NCBI GenBank assembly: GCA_023935145.1
Contig: CM043699.1
Span: 61,024,638 to 61,088,637 of the forward strand
Origin: Bretschneidera sinensis
Lineage: Eukaryota > Streptophyta > Magnoliopsida > Brassicales > Akaniaceae
DNA length: 64,000 nucleotides
Direction: 5' to 3'
The position numbers and the translations under genes are program-made. Below the pieces are notes generated by a model. It was not told where the DNA came from and searched no databases. It saw nothing but the letters and a program-made list of their open reading frames with translations. This document shows, piece after piece, positions 1 to 9,722 of this stretch. Position 1 is the first letter of the stretch. Each line of letters opens with the position of its first letter.

Positions 1-2
1 AC

Positions 3-740
3 ACCTCACCTCACCTACCAACTACACCACTACAGGTATGTGCGATATGTTCCCAATTCGATTATAATACTGATACTTGCCCTTTGTATTCAACTACAGA
101 TCCAGAACAAGCAAATTACGTGGGACTTAACAACTATCCACCGAAGAACAACCCATATACAAACACTTACAACCCTGGATGGCGAAACCACCCAAACTTC
201 TCTTGGAACAACAATCAAAATACCCTTAACCAGCAAGGACAGCAATGAAACTCCCAACCAACAGCCCATAGTGCTCCCGAACCAAAGAAGAATGACCTTG
301 AAAGTCTTGTGAGACAATTGGCCACTCAACAATAACAATTAATGACCTCACAAGATCAGTTCATGGCACATGAAAGGCAATTTTTGACTGAACTAAGACA
401 AACTAAAGCAAAGCATGAACAAGCCATACAACGGCTAGAGGTAAAAATGGGACAACTGGCTAAAGAGCTAAGTGGCAGAAAGCAAGGTGAGCTGCCAGCT
501 CAAACACTACCCAACCTTGGGGGCCATCAACAACTGAAGGCTGTCACAACCTTGAGAAATGACAAAGTAATAGGGTCCGACGAGTCTGCAACAGCATCCA
601 AAGAGACACCATCGGCATCAAGGGTAAGTGAGACGAAGAAGGCGAATGCACCACCCTTCCCGCAAAGGTTAGTAAAACAAAAGAAAGACAATAAACTGAC
701 TGATATTTTCGAAACCTTACGAAAAGTTGAAATTAACATT
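3..740 (+). pseudogene. gag: Athila gag, C-terminal part with altered zinc knuckle
   Basis: Frame 3 gives a CCHC-like motif in which Cys codons at 39-41, 48-50 and 78-80 are in place but the His position (63-65) is Tyr, TAT instead of CAT. The knuckle is followed at 105-246 by the Athila motif NPGWRNHPNFSW. The same frame is closed by TGA at 246-248 and TAA at 333-335, then reopens from about 342 into a Gln/Glu-rich, coiled-coil-like stretch and a Lys-rich linker. In this family gag and pol form one long ORF. The N-terminal part of Gag lies outside the window. The lost His and two stops make a working nucleocapsid unlikely. Confidence 0.85.
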
Positions 741-1480
741 CCTTTATTAGATGTAATTCACCAAATACCTGCATATGCTAAGTTCCTAAAATATTGTTGC
801 ACTCATAAGAGAAAGTTTCAAGAGCATGAAACAATAGCATTAACTGAAGAAGTAAGTGTTGTACTACTAAGAAAACTCCCACCAAAACTAAAAGATCCGG
901 GTAGCTTTACTATTCCCTGTAGAATAGATGATCAGCTGTTTGAAAGAGCATTACTAGATTTAGGTGCGGGTGTAAACTTATTACCATACACGGTATTTGA
1001 AACCCTAGGTTTGGGGGAGCTAAAACCGACTTCAATTACCTTACAGTTGGCAGATAGGAGTATTAAAAGACCTAGGGGTATTCTTGAGGACTGTCGACAC
1101 TAAGATTTGTGTGAAAAAGGGTATAGTGAGTATGAAAATCAATGGTGAGAAAATAGAATTTAAAATATTTGATGCAATGAAACTCCCTCAAGATGATTTG
1201 GAATGCTTTAATGTATGTATGATACAAAACTTTGTCGGGCAAGCTTTTCAGGTCCAACACATTGATCCATTGGAGACCACTCTCACCCATGGCTTCACTG
1301 AAGAGGATATTAAGCAAGAACTTGAAGATAACATTATTGAAACTATGCACATCCTTGAGACCTCTCCAAAACACTCAAGTAAGTATGCTCCTCCATTTGA
1401 ATCTCTCTTACCTACTAATACTACTCTTCTTCCATCCATTATCCAAGCACCAGCATTTGAATTAAAGTAGCTGCCCAAGC
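741..1480 (+). pseudogene. Athila aspartic protease, internally deleted
   Basis: The reading frame to 1103 carries the Athila protease core. LPPKLKDPGSFTIPC leads to the active-site segment ALLDLGAGVNLLP, where family members have DLGA or DLGAS, and then to LQLADRSIKRPRG. At about 1085-1105 the frame breaks. It resumes in another frame as KICVKKGIVSMKING, the stretch that normally follows the ILGRPF flap region. Roughly 35 residues including ILGRPF are therefore missing. The second segment runs to a stop near 1470. An apparent ORF start at 1084 is a TTG, not an ATG. The catalytic Asp is kept, but the deletion removes the C-terminal lobe. Confidence 0.8.
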
Positions 1481-2768
1481 ATTTAACATATTCCTATTTG
1501 GGAGAAAAGAAAACTTTATCTGTGATCGTAGCAGCTAATTTGAGTAGTAGAGAAGAAGAGAAGCTATTAAGAGTTCTTAGGGAGCATAAATCTACCATTG
1601 GATGGACCATTGCTGACATTAAGGGGATAAGTCCAGCTAAATGCATGCATAGTATCTACCTAGAAAAAGAAGCAAGGCCCACTCGAGATGCTCAAAGAAG
1701 ACTTAACCCACACATGAAAGAGGTAGTAAAAGCCAAGGTATTAAAGCTACTAGATGTTGGCATTATCCCATATCGGATAGTAAATGAGGAGCTCATACCT
1801 ACAAGAAAAATAACGGGTTGGAGGGTATGCATTGATTACCATAAATTGAACAAAGTAACCAGAAAAGATCACTTTCCGCTGCCATTCATTGATAAGATGT
1901 TAGAGAGATTAGCCGGTCACAGTTATTACTGCTTCTTAGATGGGTACAGTGGGTACAACCAAATTGCCATAGCACCCGAGGATCAAGAAAAAACTACCTT
2001 CACATGTCCCTTTGGTACATTTGCTTATCGAAGAATGCTATTCGGTTTATGCATCGCACCAGCCACTTTTCAAAGATATATGATGAGCATTTTTTCCGAT
2101 ATGGTGGAGAAATACATTAAGGTATTCATGGATGATTTTAGTGTCTTTGGTTCCACTTTTGATGAATGCCTAAGTCATTTGTAGAGTGTCCTAAAGAGAT
2201 GTGAAGAAAGTAACTTAGTGCTGAATTGGGAGAAATGTCACTTCACAGTTCAACAAGGTATTATATTGGGTCACTCCATCTCAAACAGAGGTATTGAGGT
2301 AGACAAGGCTAAAATAGACATCATTTCAAAGCTACCTTCTCCTCTCATAATCAAAGGCATTAGAAGTTTCCTTGGACATGCCGGTTTCTATAGAAGATTC
2401 ATCAAGGATTTCTCCAAAATCTCGAGACCTCTTTATGCGTTATTGGCTAAAGATACCAAATTTGAATGGAATAATGACTGTATGCAAGCTTTCAACACAT
2501 TGAAGGATGTTCTCACCTCTACCCCAATAATGATGGCACCGGATTGGAATCTCCCTTTCGAATTAATGTGTGATGCCAGTGACTTCGCCTTGGGAGCAGT
2601 TTTAGGTCAAAGAGTCAATAAGGTACCTCATGCTATTTACTATGCTTCTAGAACTGTAAATGATGCTCAGCTTTACTATTCTACTATTGAAAAAGAATTG
2701 TTAGCTGTTATTTTTTTTTTAGAGAAGTTTAGATCATATCTTATTGGTTCTAAAGTGACCATGCTGCT
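1481..2768 (+). pseudogene. Athila reverse transcriptase and start of RNase H
   Basis: An RVT_1-type polymerase runs from about 1498 to 2290. It shows WRVCIDYHKLN, FPLPFIDKMLERLAGH, the catalytic Asp in YCFLDGYSGYNQI, FGLCIAPATFQ, and the active-site pair in KVFMDDFSVFG near 2125-2160. A TAG at 2182-2184 interrupts the frame in the middle of RT. Between GIIPY and NEELIPTR about 19 residues of the usual WVSPVQVVPKK region are missing. The RNase H domain follows, with ELMCDASDFALGAVLGQ near 2560-2610 and EKELLAVIF near 2690. A frameshift near 2762 moves the rest of RNase H into the next frame. The domain order is standard for Ty3/gypsy; the copy is inactive. Confidence 0.88.
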
Positions 2769-4296
2769 TTGAGATATTTGTTTTCTAAGAAAGATGCAAA
2801 GTCTAGGCTAATCAGATGGGTACTCCTATTACAAGAATTTGATTTGGAGATCAAAGACAAGAAAGGCAGTGAGAATGTAGTTGCACATCATTTTTCAAGG
2901 CTACCCTATGAAAATGATGATAAAGAATTACCTCTGAATGAGAACTTCTCTGATGAACAATTGTTCGCTCTGAAGGTAAAACTTCCATGGTATGCTGATA
3001 TTGTAAATTATTTAACTGCAAAAGTTTTTCCCCCAGGTATGACCACACAAGAAAAGAAGCGGTTGATATCTCTATCAAGACACTACCATTGGGATGATCC
3101 TTACCTCTTCAAATTCTGCCCGGATCAAATCATCCGACGATGTATTCCAGAAGAGGAGCACTTAAGTTTATTACAACATTGCCATCAATTTTCTTGTGGA
3201 GGACATTTTGGGGCAAAACAAACAGCTCTTAAGGTACTGCAATCTGGTTTTTATTGGCCTAATCTGTTTAAAGATGCTTTCTTCTTTTGCAACTCATGTG
3301 ATAGATGCCAGCAGATAGGTAACATCTCTTCTCAAAATCAGATGCCCCTACAGAATATTCATGTAGTATAACTTTTTGATGTATGGGGCACTGACTTCAT
3401 GGGTCCATTTCCTAACTTCTTTGGTTATTTATATATTCTTGTGGGTGTGGATTATGTGTCTAAATGGGTCGAGGCTGTCCCCTAAAAAACTAATGATCAC
3501 AAAGTAGTTGTAAAGTTCTTACAGGCTAACATCATTACACTATTTGGGACTCCAAGAGCAATTATCAGTGATGGGGGCAGCCACTTTCATCATCGTTCTT
3601 TTACCGAACTACTCCAAAAATATGGGATCACTCATAAATTTGGCACTCCATATCACCCTTAAACCAGTGGCCAAGTAGAGATTAGCAACCGAGAGATCAA
3701 AGGAATCCTAGAAAGGATAGTGAAGCCTAATCGGCAGGATTGGTCTCTACGCCTAAATGATGCTCTATGGGCATATCGGATAGCTTATAAGACTCCAATT
3801 GGCATGTCTCCCTACCGCCTAGTCTTTAGAAAAACATGCCATCTTCCAGTAGAATTAGAGCATCGAGAAAATTGGGCCATAAAACTTCGACATGAAACAA
3901 GCAGGTGAGAAGAGGAAGCTGCATCTAAATGAACTTGAAGAATTAAGATATAATGCCTATGAGAACGCCAAGTTGTATAAGGAACGGACAAAATCCTATC
4001 AGGACAAACAACTAGTGAGGAAAGAGTTCCATATGGGATAAAAGGTACTGCTATACGACTTAAGATTAAGACTATTCCCAGGTAAGCTCAAGTCCCATTG
4101 GTACGGTCCTTACATGGTCACTAAGGTCTTCCCTCATGGTGCTTTAGAGGTCCGTAGTCCCAACAAAAATCAGTCCTTTACGATAAATGGACATAAAGCT
4201 AAGCCATACCTCGATATTAACTTCCCTCTGAGAGATGAAGACTTGGCACTTAAATCGGTACAGTATACAGCTAAGATACAAGCACTGGAGCTATAA
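2769..4296 (+). pseudogene. Athila RNase H tail and integrase
   Basis: RNase H ends with [22 protein letters not shown]. Integrase begins near 3080 with an HHCC zinc finger ([14 protein letters not shown] and [11 protein letters not shown]). The catalytic core follows, with Asp in [10 protein letters not shown] near 3390, Asp in ISDGGSHFHH near 3565 and Glu in [13 protein letters not shown] near 3675. In-frame stops interrupt it at 3369-3371, at 3483 and just before the Glu motif (3661). After 3908 the frame shifts. The C-terminal part reappears as LRLRLFPGKLKSHWYGPY and TKVFPHGALEV, typical of Athila integrase tails. All three acidic residues survive, but the ORF is in at least four pieces. 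Confidence 0.87.
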
Positions 4297-4499
4297 GAGG
4301 TGGACTCTAAGTGCTTCTTTCCAACCAACTAGCACAGTAGCACGAGAGTGCTTGAGCAGTTCATATTTGATCACCCATACAGCTCAAGCACCTCTATTAA
4401 GGTTAGTGGCACTGAGGCCACTAACACATGGTAAGGTTGTATTGCTCCTACTTTGTCATTTCAGTTGCGGTAAGTTTTTATTTTTGTCCCTGCACACTG

Positions 4500-4582
4500 C
4501 TTGCGATCGAGCGCACCATTCAATGTGCTCGAGCGCAAGAGTATGATCGATCGCACTCTAAGTGCGATCGAGCGAACTCATG
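4500..4582. repeat. CGATCG-type palindromic cluster (Athila internal 1)
   Basis: Four units occur within about 80 bp: TGCGATCGAGCGCA at 4502, a TGCTCGAGCGCA variant, a GATCGATCGCA variant and TGCGATCGAGCGA near 4562. Each centres on the self-complementary CGATCG or CTCGAG and is rich in CpG. The same units recur at 5009-5095 and in the LTR at 7867-7990. Confidence 0.85.
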
Positions 4583-5008
4583 GCAGACAGTCTCATGATA
4601 AATTTAAATATTTCACTCACACTTATTCACTCACACTATCTTCAGATTTTACTCACACTCTCTCACTCGCACTCTCCCGTCTACACACCACCACTCTCAC
4701 ACTCTCGACTCTGGCACCCCACCACGCTAACCACCATCACCACCATCACTATAGTAACCACCATCACCACCATACTGTCACTGCCATTTCACCTTCCCCA
4801 TTGCACACTCCCTCCATCCATAAGGTAACCCATTTGTTCACACACACACGGACTTTAAATGTTTAATTTACGCTTTCAGTTATATATATGTTGCCTTGTG
4901 TATGATTGGGTGCTCTTATGTTTACAAGAGGTTAGGAACAAACTCGAATCAACAAGACCATAGCTTGGTCTTTTGTCGCCCATAAGCTGTTCGAGAAAAA
5001 GTCTGATC

Positions 5009-5095
5009 GTGTGCGATCGAGTGAACGGCATTTGCGATCGAGTGCATAGTCCAGTGTGCAATCGAACGCAAATATTTGAGATCGATCGTAAATTT
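5009..5095. repeat. CGATCG-type palindromic cluster (Athila internal 2)
   Basis: The units TGCGATCGAGTGA, TGCGATCGAGTGCA, TGCAATCGAACGCA and GAGATCGATCGTA lie 20-30 bp apart and end about 20 bp before the ATG of the downstream ORF. They are diverged copies of the LTR unit, with several C-to-T or G-to-A differences. Confidence 0.8.
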
Positions 5096-5114
5096 GGCAA
5101 AAACTAGGCTCAAC

Positions 5115-6017
5115 ATGTCCAAACAACCCGCTTCCACCTCCCGTGCTTCGAGCAGCCGTGCCCAGTCATCCCAGCTAAGCATCGAGCAGAGAGAACTCTT
5201 ATTCGAGACCACTTTCACCATCGATGACGTCTTCAAGAAAATGGATGCCACTCAATGGGTGGTCCAAGCATTTAAACAACGAGGGTTGAAGAGGCTTTTT
5301 AAACCAGTCTGCTCGACTGCTTACACTCAGCTGGTGGTCCAGTTCTATGAGGGTCTGTCTTTTGACTGTAGCAGACTGGGAGGACTGACCTCCTCAGTCC
5401 AGGGCACATCCATCGAGGTGACTAGTGTCGACATAGCCATTGCTCTACACTGCTGTGATGAGTCCCCTCTAGAGAACACTGATATTGAGGAACAGTCGAA
5501 CTCTTTTGACATGACCACGATTATTGAGGACATGTGCGCTGGCCAGTACGCCGATAGACACAACAACGCAGCGACCTGGTCCAAGTTGCCTCCACAGCTT
5601 TGGTTAGTGGACACCATCCTCCAGCGTAATATGTGTCCATTGGCGCACAAGACACAGAGGAGAGATCAGTTTCTACAAACGTTGTATGCCTTCCACATAG
5701 GCCACTGGTACTCTCTCCCAACTGTTATATGGAGCCAGCTGTATAAATTCTGGGATCATATCCATGACCGTCAGACCACCACGGCTAATGCATGGGGGCT
5801 CCTATTCCCATTCCTACTCTCGTACATCTTCAAGAAGAAAGCGATTAAGGGGACCACCAATGACAGACCAGTGCGAGAGCATCCCTTCTTCGAGAAGGCT
5901 CAATGGACACATAGTCTCTCGTACATGCCTCGAGGACTCCTAGCCCCTACACCTATAGCTGAGAGGGTTGAGGAGGATCATATGGAGATAGAGAACGCTG
6001 CAGTTAGCCCATTGTGA
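5115..6017 (+). CDS. Athila downstream accessory ORF, transposon-associated protein
   Basis: This is an open frame of 300 codons. The frame opens upstream at a TTG (5076), but the first ATG is 5115, giving MSKQPASTSRASSSRAQ, a Ser/Ala-rich basic N-terminus. Two hallmark patches are QFYEGL and SSVQGTSIEV. They are followed by a segment with conserved His, Gln and Trp residues and a hydrophobic stretch near AWGLLFPFLLSYIFKK. It matches the general pattern of the putative plant transposon protein domain found in many plant repeat-derived proteins. I see no signal peptide, no catalytic motif and no clear env features. It resembles the extra ORF of the nested SIRE element (10337-11596). The function is unknown. 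The coding part is intact up to a TGA that is probably premature. Confidence 0.75.
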   Translation: MSKQPASTSRASSSRAQSSQLSIEQRELLFETTFTIDDVFKKMDATQWVVQAFKQRGLKRLFKPVCSTAYTQLVVQFYEGLSFDCSRLGGLTSSVQGTSIEVTSVDIAIALHCCDESPLENTDIEEQSNSFDMTTIIEDMCAGQYADRHNNAATWSKLPPQLWLVDTILQRNMCPLAHKTQRRDQFLQTLYAFHIGHWYSLPTVIWSQLYKFWDHIHDRQTTTANAWGLLFPFLLSYIFKKKAIKGTTNDRPVREHPFFEKAQWTHSLSYMPRGLLAPTPIAERVEEDHMEIENAAVSPL

Positions 6018-6270
6018 GAGGAGGACCATCCGGACAGTAGACCCACAGAGTCCTAGCACTTTCTCGCTGAGTTATCCTCCTTCCGAGGTGAGGTCTCTGC
6101 AGCCACATCACTCATGCACCAGCACATAGATAGTTTAGAGGCACTATTTGCATGACAAGAGGTGATGCTATAGGTCATCCTTGATCGCCTACCTCCGGCA
6201 CCCGGTACCTCTTCGACTGCACCACCCGACGATCAGCAATGAGAGGATACCCCGTCTGGCTGAAGACGTT
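6018..6270 (+). pseudogene. Decayed C-terminal extension of the Athila downstream ORF
   Basis: The same frame continues past the TGA at 6015-6017 with an acidic stretch, then FLAELSSFRGEVSAATSLM and a heptad-like DSLEALFA segment, then a Pro/Thr/Ser-rich tail. It is broken by one further TAG, a TGA and another TAG. All four stops can be explained by single C-to-T changes from CGA or CAG. The SIRE homologue has a similar coiled-coil-like C-terminus without stops. I infer that the original protein ended near 6240-6266. Confidence 0.6.
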
Positions 6271-7666
6271 AAACTTAGCGCTCATGGGAGGCACCCCAAA
6301 GCATATCATTTTTAGTATTTTATTTTATGTGTTGTTAGTCTTTGTTTTTTTTATATAGCTATTCATTATTACTTGTTTTCCATTTTATGTTTGCTTGTCT
6401 TTCTTTTTCAAGGACAGAGTGAGTGCATCCAGTTGAAGTTTGGGGGCATGCTACTAGCCATGCCAGCCATCTAGTTCTCCATCTCCCAGGTCAGCTCCTT
6501 CCATGCTATTCACACATTAGGGACAATGTGCAATTTAAGTTTGGGGGTATGGGGACACACTCACACACACACTATGTCCCTATTTTTTGTTGTTTTTATA
6601 GATAAATGCATGTTCATTCTGTTCCAAAAATGTTGGGCGATCTAAACAAAAAATATGATTTGACTTCATAAGTGAGCTTAAAACTTTGAACATATAGGCC
6701 AATAATTAAATTTTGAACATAGATCACTTACTTTTAGGCATTTAAGGATTCACAAGTTTGACCTGAACTAACACGAGCACATTAGCACATAGTTGTGTGG
6801 GGTATGACATGTAATTTTGATTTGTATGTTTCTTTTGCTCGACTGTGAACCAGATGACCAGTTAGATTAACGCTTTGGAATAAAAAATATAAAAAAAAAG
6901 AACTTTTCACTGAGTAATTGGCCCTCTTGCCTCAGTAAGCAGTGAGTGTCACGTCAAAAGGTGGAAATTCTGATTGGTAGCATTAAGATCTGTTAAGTTT
7001 TGTAGCCTTTTTTACTCGAGTTAGTAAGTTCTTAGGGGTGTCTTTACACCTAATGCCCTAAAACCATCTGGTTTGGGAGTCATTGGCTAAACACTCACTA
7101 CATGAGTCAAATAAAAAGCTTAAGGGAACTAAGCATTAAGATCTGTTAAGTTTCGTAGCCTTTTTTACTCGAGTTAGTAAGTCCTTAGGGGTGTCTTTAC
7201 ACCTAATGCCTTAAGACCATCTGGTTTGGGAGTCATTGGCTAAACACTCATTACATGAGTCAAATAAAAAGCTTAAGGGAACTAACTTGGCAAAAATCTC
7301 ACAAATAAAAAAAATAAAAAACTTTAGCATTTTTGTTAATTCTAATAGGAAATTTGGTGAATCTTGAGTCATTGAAACACTACACATTATAATTATTTGG
7401 AAACCTAATCTTTTATGTGCTAGTTCACCACACACTAAAATCAAACTTGTGATGTCTTAAACTGTCTCATGAAAGTGATTTGCATTCAAAACTCTTATTC
7501 ATTACAAAGATATGTTTATATTTGTTAAGCTTGCTCATGAATGAGCATCATAACTTTGTGTGAAGACCTAAACTTTTGTGGACACTATGGATATTAGATC
7601 TATCTGTGTGTCATTATTTTTCATTTTAGCTTTTAGTTTTGTATTGCTAAGGGACTAGCAATATGT
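6271..7666 (+). other. Athila 3' untranslated region
   Basis: This 1.4 kb stretch has no gene. It contains two extra copies of the polypurine-tract motif AAGTTTGGGGG (6436-6446 and 6537-6547), a short CA-rich run near 6555-6572 and a 153-bp tandem duplication (6981-7286). Short ORFs here do not resemble proteins. Long 3' regions with repeated PPT-like motifs are common in Athila-group elements. Confidence 0.7.
6981..7286 (+). repeat. 153-bp tandem duplication
   Basis: Two near-identical copies begin with CATTAAGATCTGTTAAG at 6981 and 7134 and end with GGGAACTAA before 7134 and 7287. They differ by a few substitutions. Each copy includes TGGTTTGGGAGTCATTGG. Confidence 0.9.
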
Positions 7667-7679
7667 AAGTTTGGGGGTG
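7667..7679 (+). other. Athila polypurine tract
   Basis: AAGTTTGGGGGTG abuts the LTR start TGATAGGTG at 7680. A purine-rich TTGGGGG(T)G directly before the LTR is the usual plus-strand primer site for Athila-type elements. Two further copies lie upstream (6436 and 6537). Confidence 0.85.
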
Positions 7680-7866
7680 TGATAGGTGCTTAAATATTCA
7701 TATTTAAGCCCCCTTGTTAACACTTGTTAAGTCCTTAGTTATGATAATTTAGTCCATTTTACTTCATTTCTGTGTTTCACATGTTTTTATAGGGTCTTGG
7801 ATAAAAAGAAGCATTTTCGACACCTAAAGGAAGAAACTTGGAAATCCTGGAGCAACTACTGGCAAA

Positions 7867-7990
7867 AATGCGATCGATCGCACTATTAGATGCGATCGAG
7901 CGCATAAGCGCTCGTGCGCACACTAGAAGGATCGAGCGTAGCCTTGCGATCGAGCACACAACGCATAAGATCGAGTGCACATGTACGAGC
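7867..7990. repeat. CGATCG-type palindromic cluster in Athila U3
   Basis: Units include TGCGATCGATCGCA, TGCGATCGAGCGCA, AGCGCTCGTGCGCA, GGATCGAGCG, TGCGATCGAGCACA and AGATCGAGTGCA, spaced about 15-25 bp apart. Several are perfect or near palindromes with two or more CpGs. The cluster ends about 100 bp before the TATA-like box. Confidence 0.85.
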
Positions 7991-8087
7991 GTGAACAGTA
8001 AAACGGTAGAACCAGTTTTGAAAAAAAATGAGGTTTTGCGTTTTAGGAAGTTTAGGGTTTCCTGAGTCTTCTAGGGTTATTCAACCC

Positions 8088-8096
8088 CTATAAATA
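8088..8096 (+). promoter_or_regulatory. TATA-like box of Athila LTR
   Basis: CTATAAATA is followed by ACACCTGTAAACACACAC. It lies 408 bp into the LTR and about 100 bp after the palindromic cluster, a plausible position for the retrotransposon promoter. Confidence 0.55.
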
Positions 8097-8470
8097 CACC
8101 TGTAAACACACACAAAGGACATCACTTCTTTTATCTTTTGCTTAGCTTAGAGTTGTAAGCTTTGGAGAGGATTAACATCCCGTCTCCACAGTATTCTTCG
8201 GGTTTTATAGTTTATGTTTAGTTTATGCTATGATGTTTATCTTAGACAGCATGTGTAACTAACTCTTTATAGGGCTCGATTGAAGCCCTAGTTATGCTTT
8301 CCCATATATATATTCATTGATTATCTTTACAATAGCCTTGATTATGATGCTTAACTTGATTAATGCTTGTGCTTATTTACATTCCTCATATGTGTATGTC
8401 TGATTAGTATGTGCATATGGTATAGATTAGTTAGTTAGACCAATTTGGATGACCGAGTCTTGGGCCTAAC

Positions 8471-8475
8471 AATAG
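8471..8475. other. Target-site duplication, left copy (SIRE)
   Basis: AATAG directly precedes the LTR start TGTAGACTG and is repeated exactly at 18686-18690. The 5-bp size is typical of LTR retrotransposon integration. Confidence 0.95.
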
Positions 8476-8756
8476 TGTAGACTGAGGTTTCAACCTAAGA
8501 GGGGGGGTGAATTGGGTTTTTAAAAACTTTCGCGGAATAAACACAAGTTTATAAAAATGTATAAGCAACAAGCAATTGAACAAGTAATGTGCTGTAAATA
8601 AAGAGTTTAAGAAGTAGAGAATATAAACTCAGATTATAATGGTTCGGCAATATCAGATTCGTTCCGACCCTACGTCCACTCACTTCAAGGAACCTCCTTG
8701 AAGTAATCCACTAAGAAACTTAGTCGTACAACTTCACCAGTGTTGTACAAACCTTA

Positions 8757-8826
8757 CAATCCCTTCCTCTCGAAAGTTATCCCCTTCCTCTCGGAAGTAA
8801 TCCCCTTCCTTTCAGAAGTAATCCCT
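8757..8826. repeat. 21-bp tandem repeat in SIRE LTR
   Basis: Three copies of a unit reading roughly CCCTTCCTCTCGGAAGTAATC lie in tandem here. The other LTR has only two (about 17805-17850), so the unit number changed after insertion or during replication. Confidence 0.85.
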
Positions 8827-9036
8827 TTACAAAAGATGTTGTAAAGTAAATGGTAGAGAGACAGCAAATGAAAGCTTATACAACTCAACAATATCTCTCT
8901 TTCAAAGTAAAGCTTGAAGAATGGCTCAACAAGATATTTCAAAGCTTTTTTTGTTTCAAAGAGTAATTGACTTGATTGTGTGAGTTCTTCTCTTTTGAAT
9001 ATCTCCAACTCTCTATTGAATGCTCAATAGAGTGGA

Positions 9037-9044
9037 TTTATATA
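9037..9044 (-). promoter_or_regulatory. TATA-like box of SIRE LTR
   Basis: On the - strand the sequence reads TATATAAA, about 660 bp from the LTR start and roughly 95 bp downstream of the palindrome cluster. The other LTR has the same box near 18061-18069. Confidence 0.55.
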
Positions 9045-9136
9045 GCCATCAAATAATATGGCCGTTGGGACTTTAATTTGAAAAGATTGTGCTTTTAAAA
9101 GTTCAGATTTCATGTCCAACGGTCATATTTTTTGAA

Positions 9137-9388
9137 CTACCAGTCGACTGGATCGAGATACCAGTCGACTAGGTCCTCTTAAAATTCTCGTTTTTAAAGC
9201 TTCTTGAGTACCAATCGACTAGGTTGATCTTACCAGTCGACTGGGGACTGTCTGTCCAATTTACTAGTCGAATGGTATGTTCCATCCAGTCAACTGGAGA
9301 CTCACTGTGCATTTTACCAGTCGACTGGTATGTTTTACCCAGTCGACTGGATACCAGTCGACTGGTATATTTACCCAGTCGACTGGGT
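9137..9388. repeat. CCAGTCGACTGG palindrome cluster in SIRE 3' LTR
   Basis: The perfect 12-bp palindrome occurs at 9140, 9233, 9317, 9339, 9354 and 9375. Diverged units lie at about 9161, 9210, 9262 and 9286. The last four perfect units are only 15-22 bp apart. The centre is a SalI-type GTCGAC with one CpG. Most divergence is C-to-T or G-to-A. Confidence 0.95.
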
Positions 9389-9704
9389 TGTCTTCCAACC
9401 CAGTTTTTCTGTGCTAAAAATAAGTTTTAACTTAAAAACGTTTAATCAAGAGGTTATGTTTAAAAAAAAATTTGTGTGCGAGCCATTGAACAAGCTATTA
9501 CAATGTACAAGTGAGACTTACATTGGTTTTAAAACCTTAGACCTATACTAGTTCTTCAGTGTTCACTTGAAAGATTAATTCGGTTTGAGTTCTTGCACCT
9601 TGATCCTTGATTGAATACTTTTGTTACTTACTACACTTAGATTGAACTGTTAGTATAATAATAGTTGTGTTTTGTCATCATCAAAATATAGGTGAGGGTC
9701 AACA

Positions 9705-9722
9705 ATCTCCCCCTTTTTGGTT
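9705..9722 (-). other. SIRE polypurine tract 1
   Basis: On the - strand the purine run AAAAAGGGGGAGAT ends exactly at the LTR start TGTTGACCC. This is the expected plus-strand primer site. Confidence 0.85.

Larger units (their letters stand above)
4297..5114 (+). other. Athila spacer between integrase and downstream ORF
   Basis: This interval carries no convincing gene. It holds two CGATCG-type repeat clusters (4500-4582 and 5009-5095), a pyrimidine/CA-rich stretch with CAC/CAT triplets (about 4620-4860) and a TATATATAT run at 4881-4889. Short His- or Leu/Ser-rich ORFs here are low-complexity translations. In Athila-group elements this is the position of the leader to the env-like or accessory ORF. 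I infer that the region includes promoter or splice signals for the ORF at 5115, but nothing in the sequence proves it. Confidence 0.6.
7680..8475 (+). repeat. Athila 3' LTR, first part
   Basis: The LTR begins TGATAGGTGCTTAAATATTC directly after the polypurine tract. It includes the CGATCG repeat cluster (7867-7990) and the TATA-like CTATAAATA (8088-8096). It is cut at 8475 by the SIRE insertion, whose TSD AATAG forms its last five bases, and continues at 18691. Together the two parts make roughly 1.3 kb, a normal Athila LTR length. Confidence 0.85.
8476..9704 (-). repeat. SIRE 3' LTR
   Basis: The LTR runs from TGTAGACTGAGG to GGGTCAACA on the + strand. It holds three tandem copies of a CCCCTTCCTCTCGGAAGTAAT-like 21-mer (about 8757-8826), a TATA-like box (9037-9044) and the CCAGTCGACTGG cluster (9137-9388). 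It aligns along its length with 17522-18685 but has extra repeat units. Confidence 0.93.

Noticed and set aside
4501..4866. His/Thr/Ser-rich ORF of 121 codons
   Set aside because: It is a translation of CAC/CAT and CT-rich low-complexity DNA with no conserved motif, and it lies in the Athila spacer.
9137..9388. CRISPR-like array of short palindromic repeats
   Set aside because: Spacing is irregular, units are 12 bp and diverged, there are no cas genes, and the arrays lie in retrotransposon LTRs of a plant genome.
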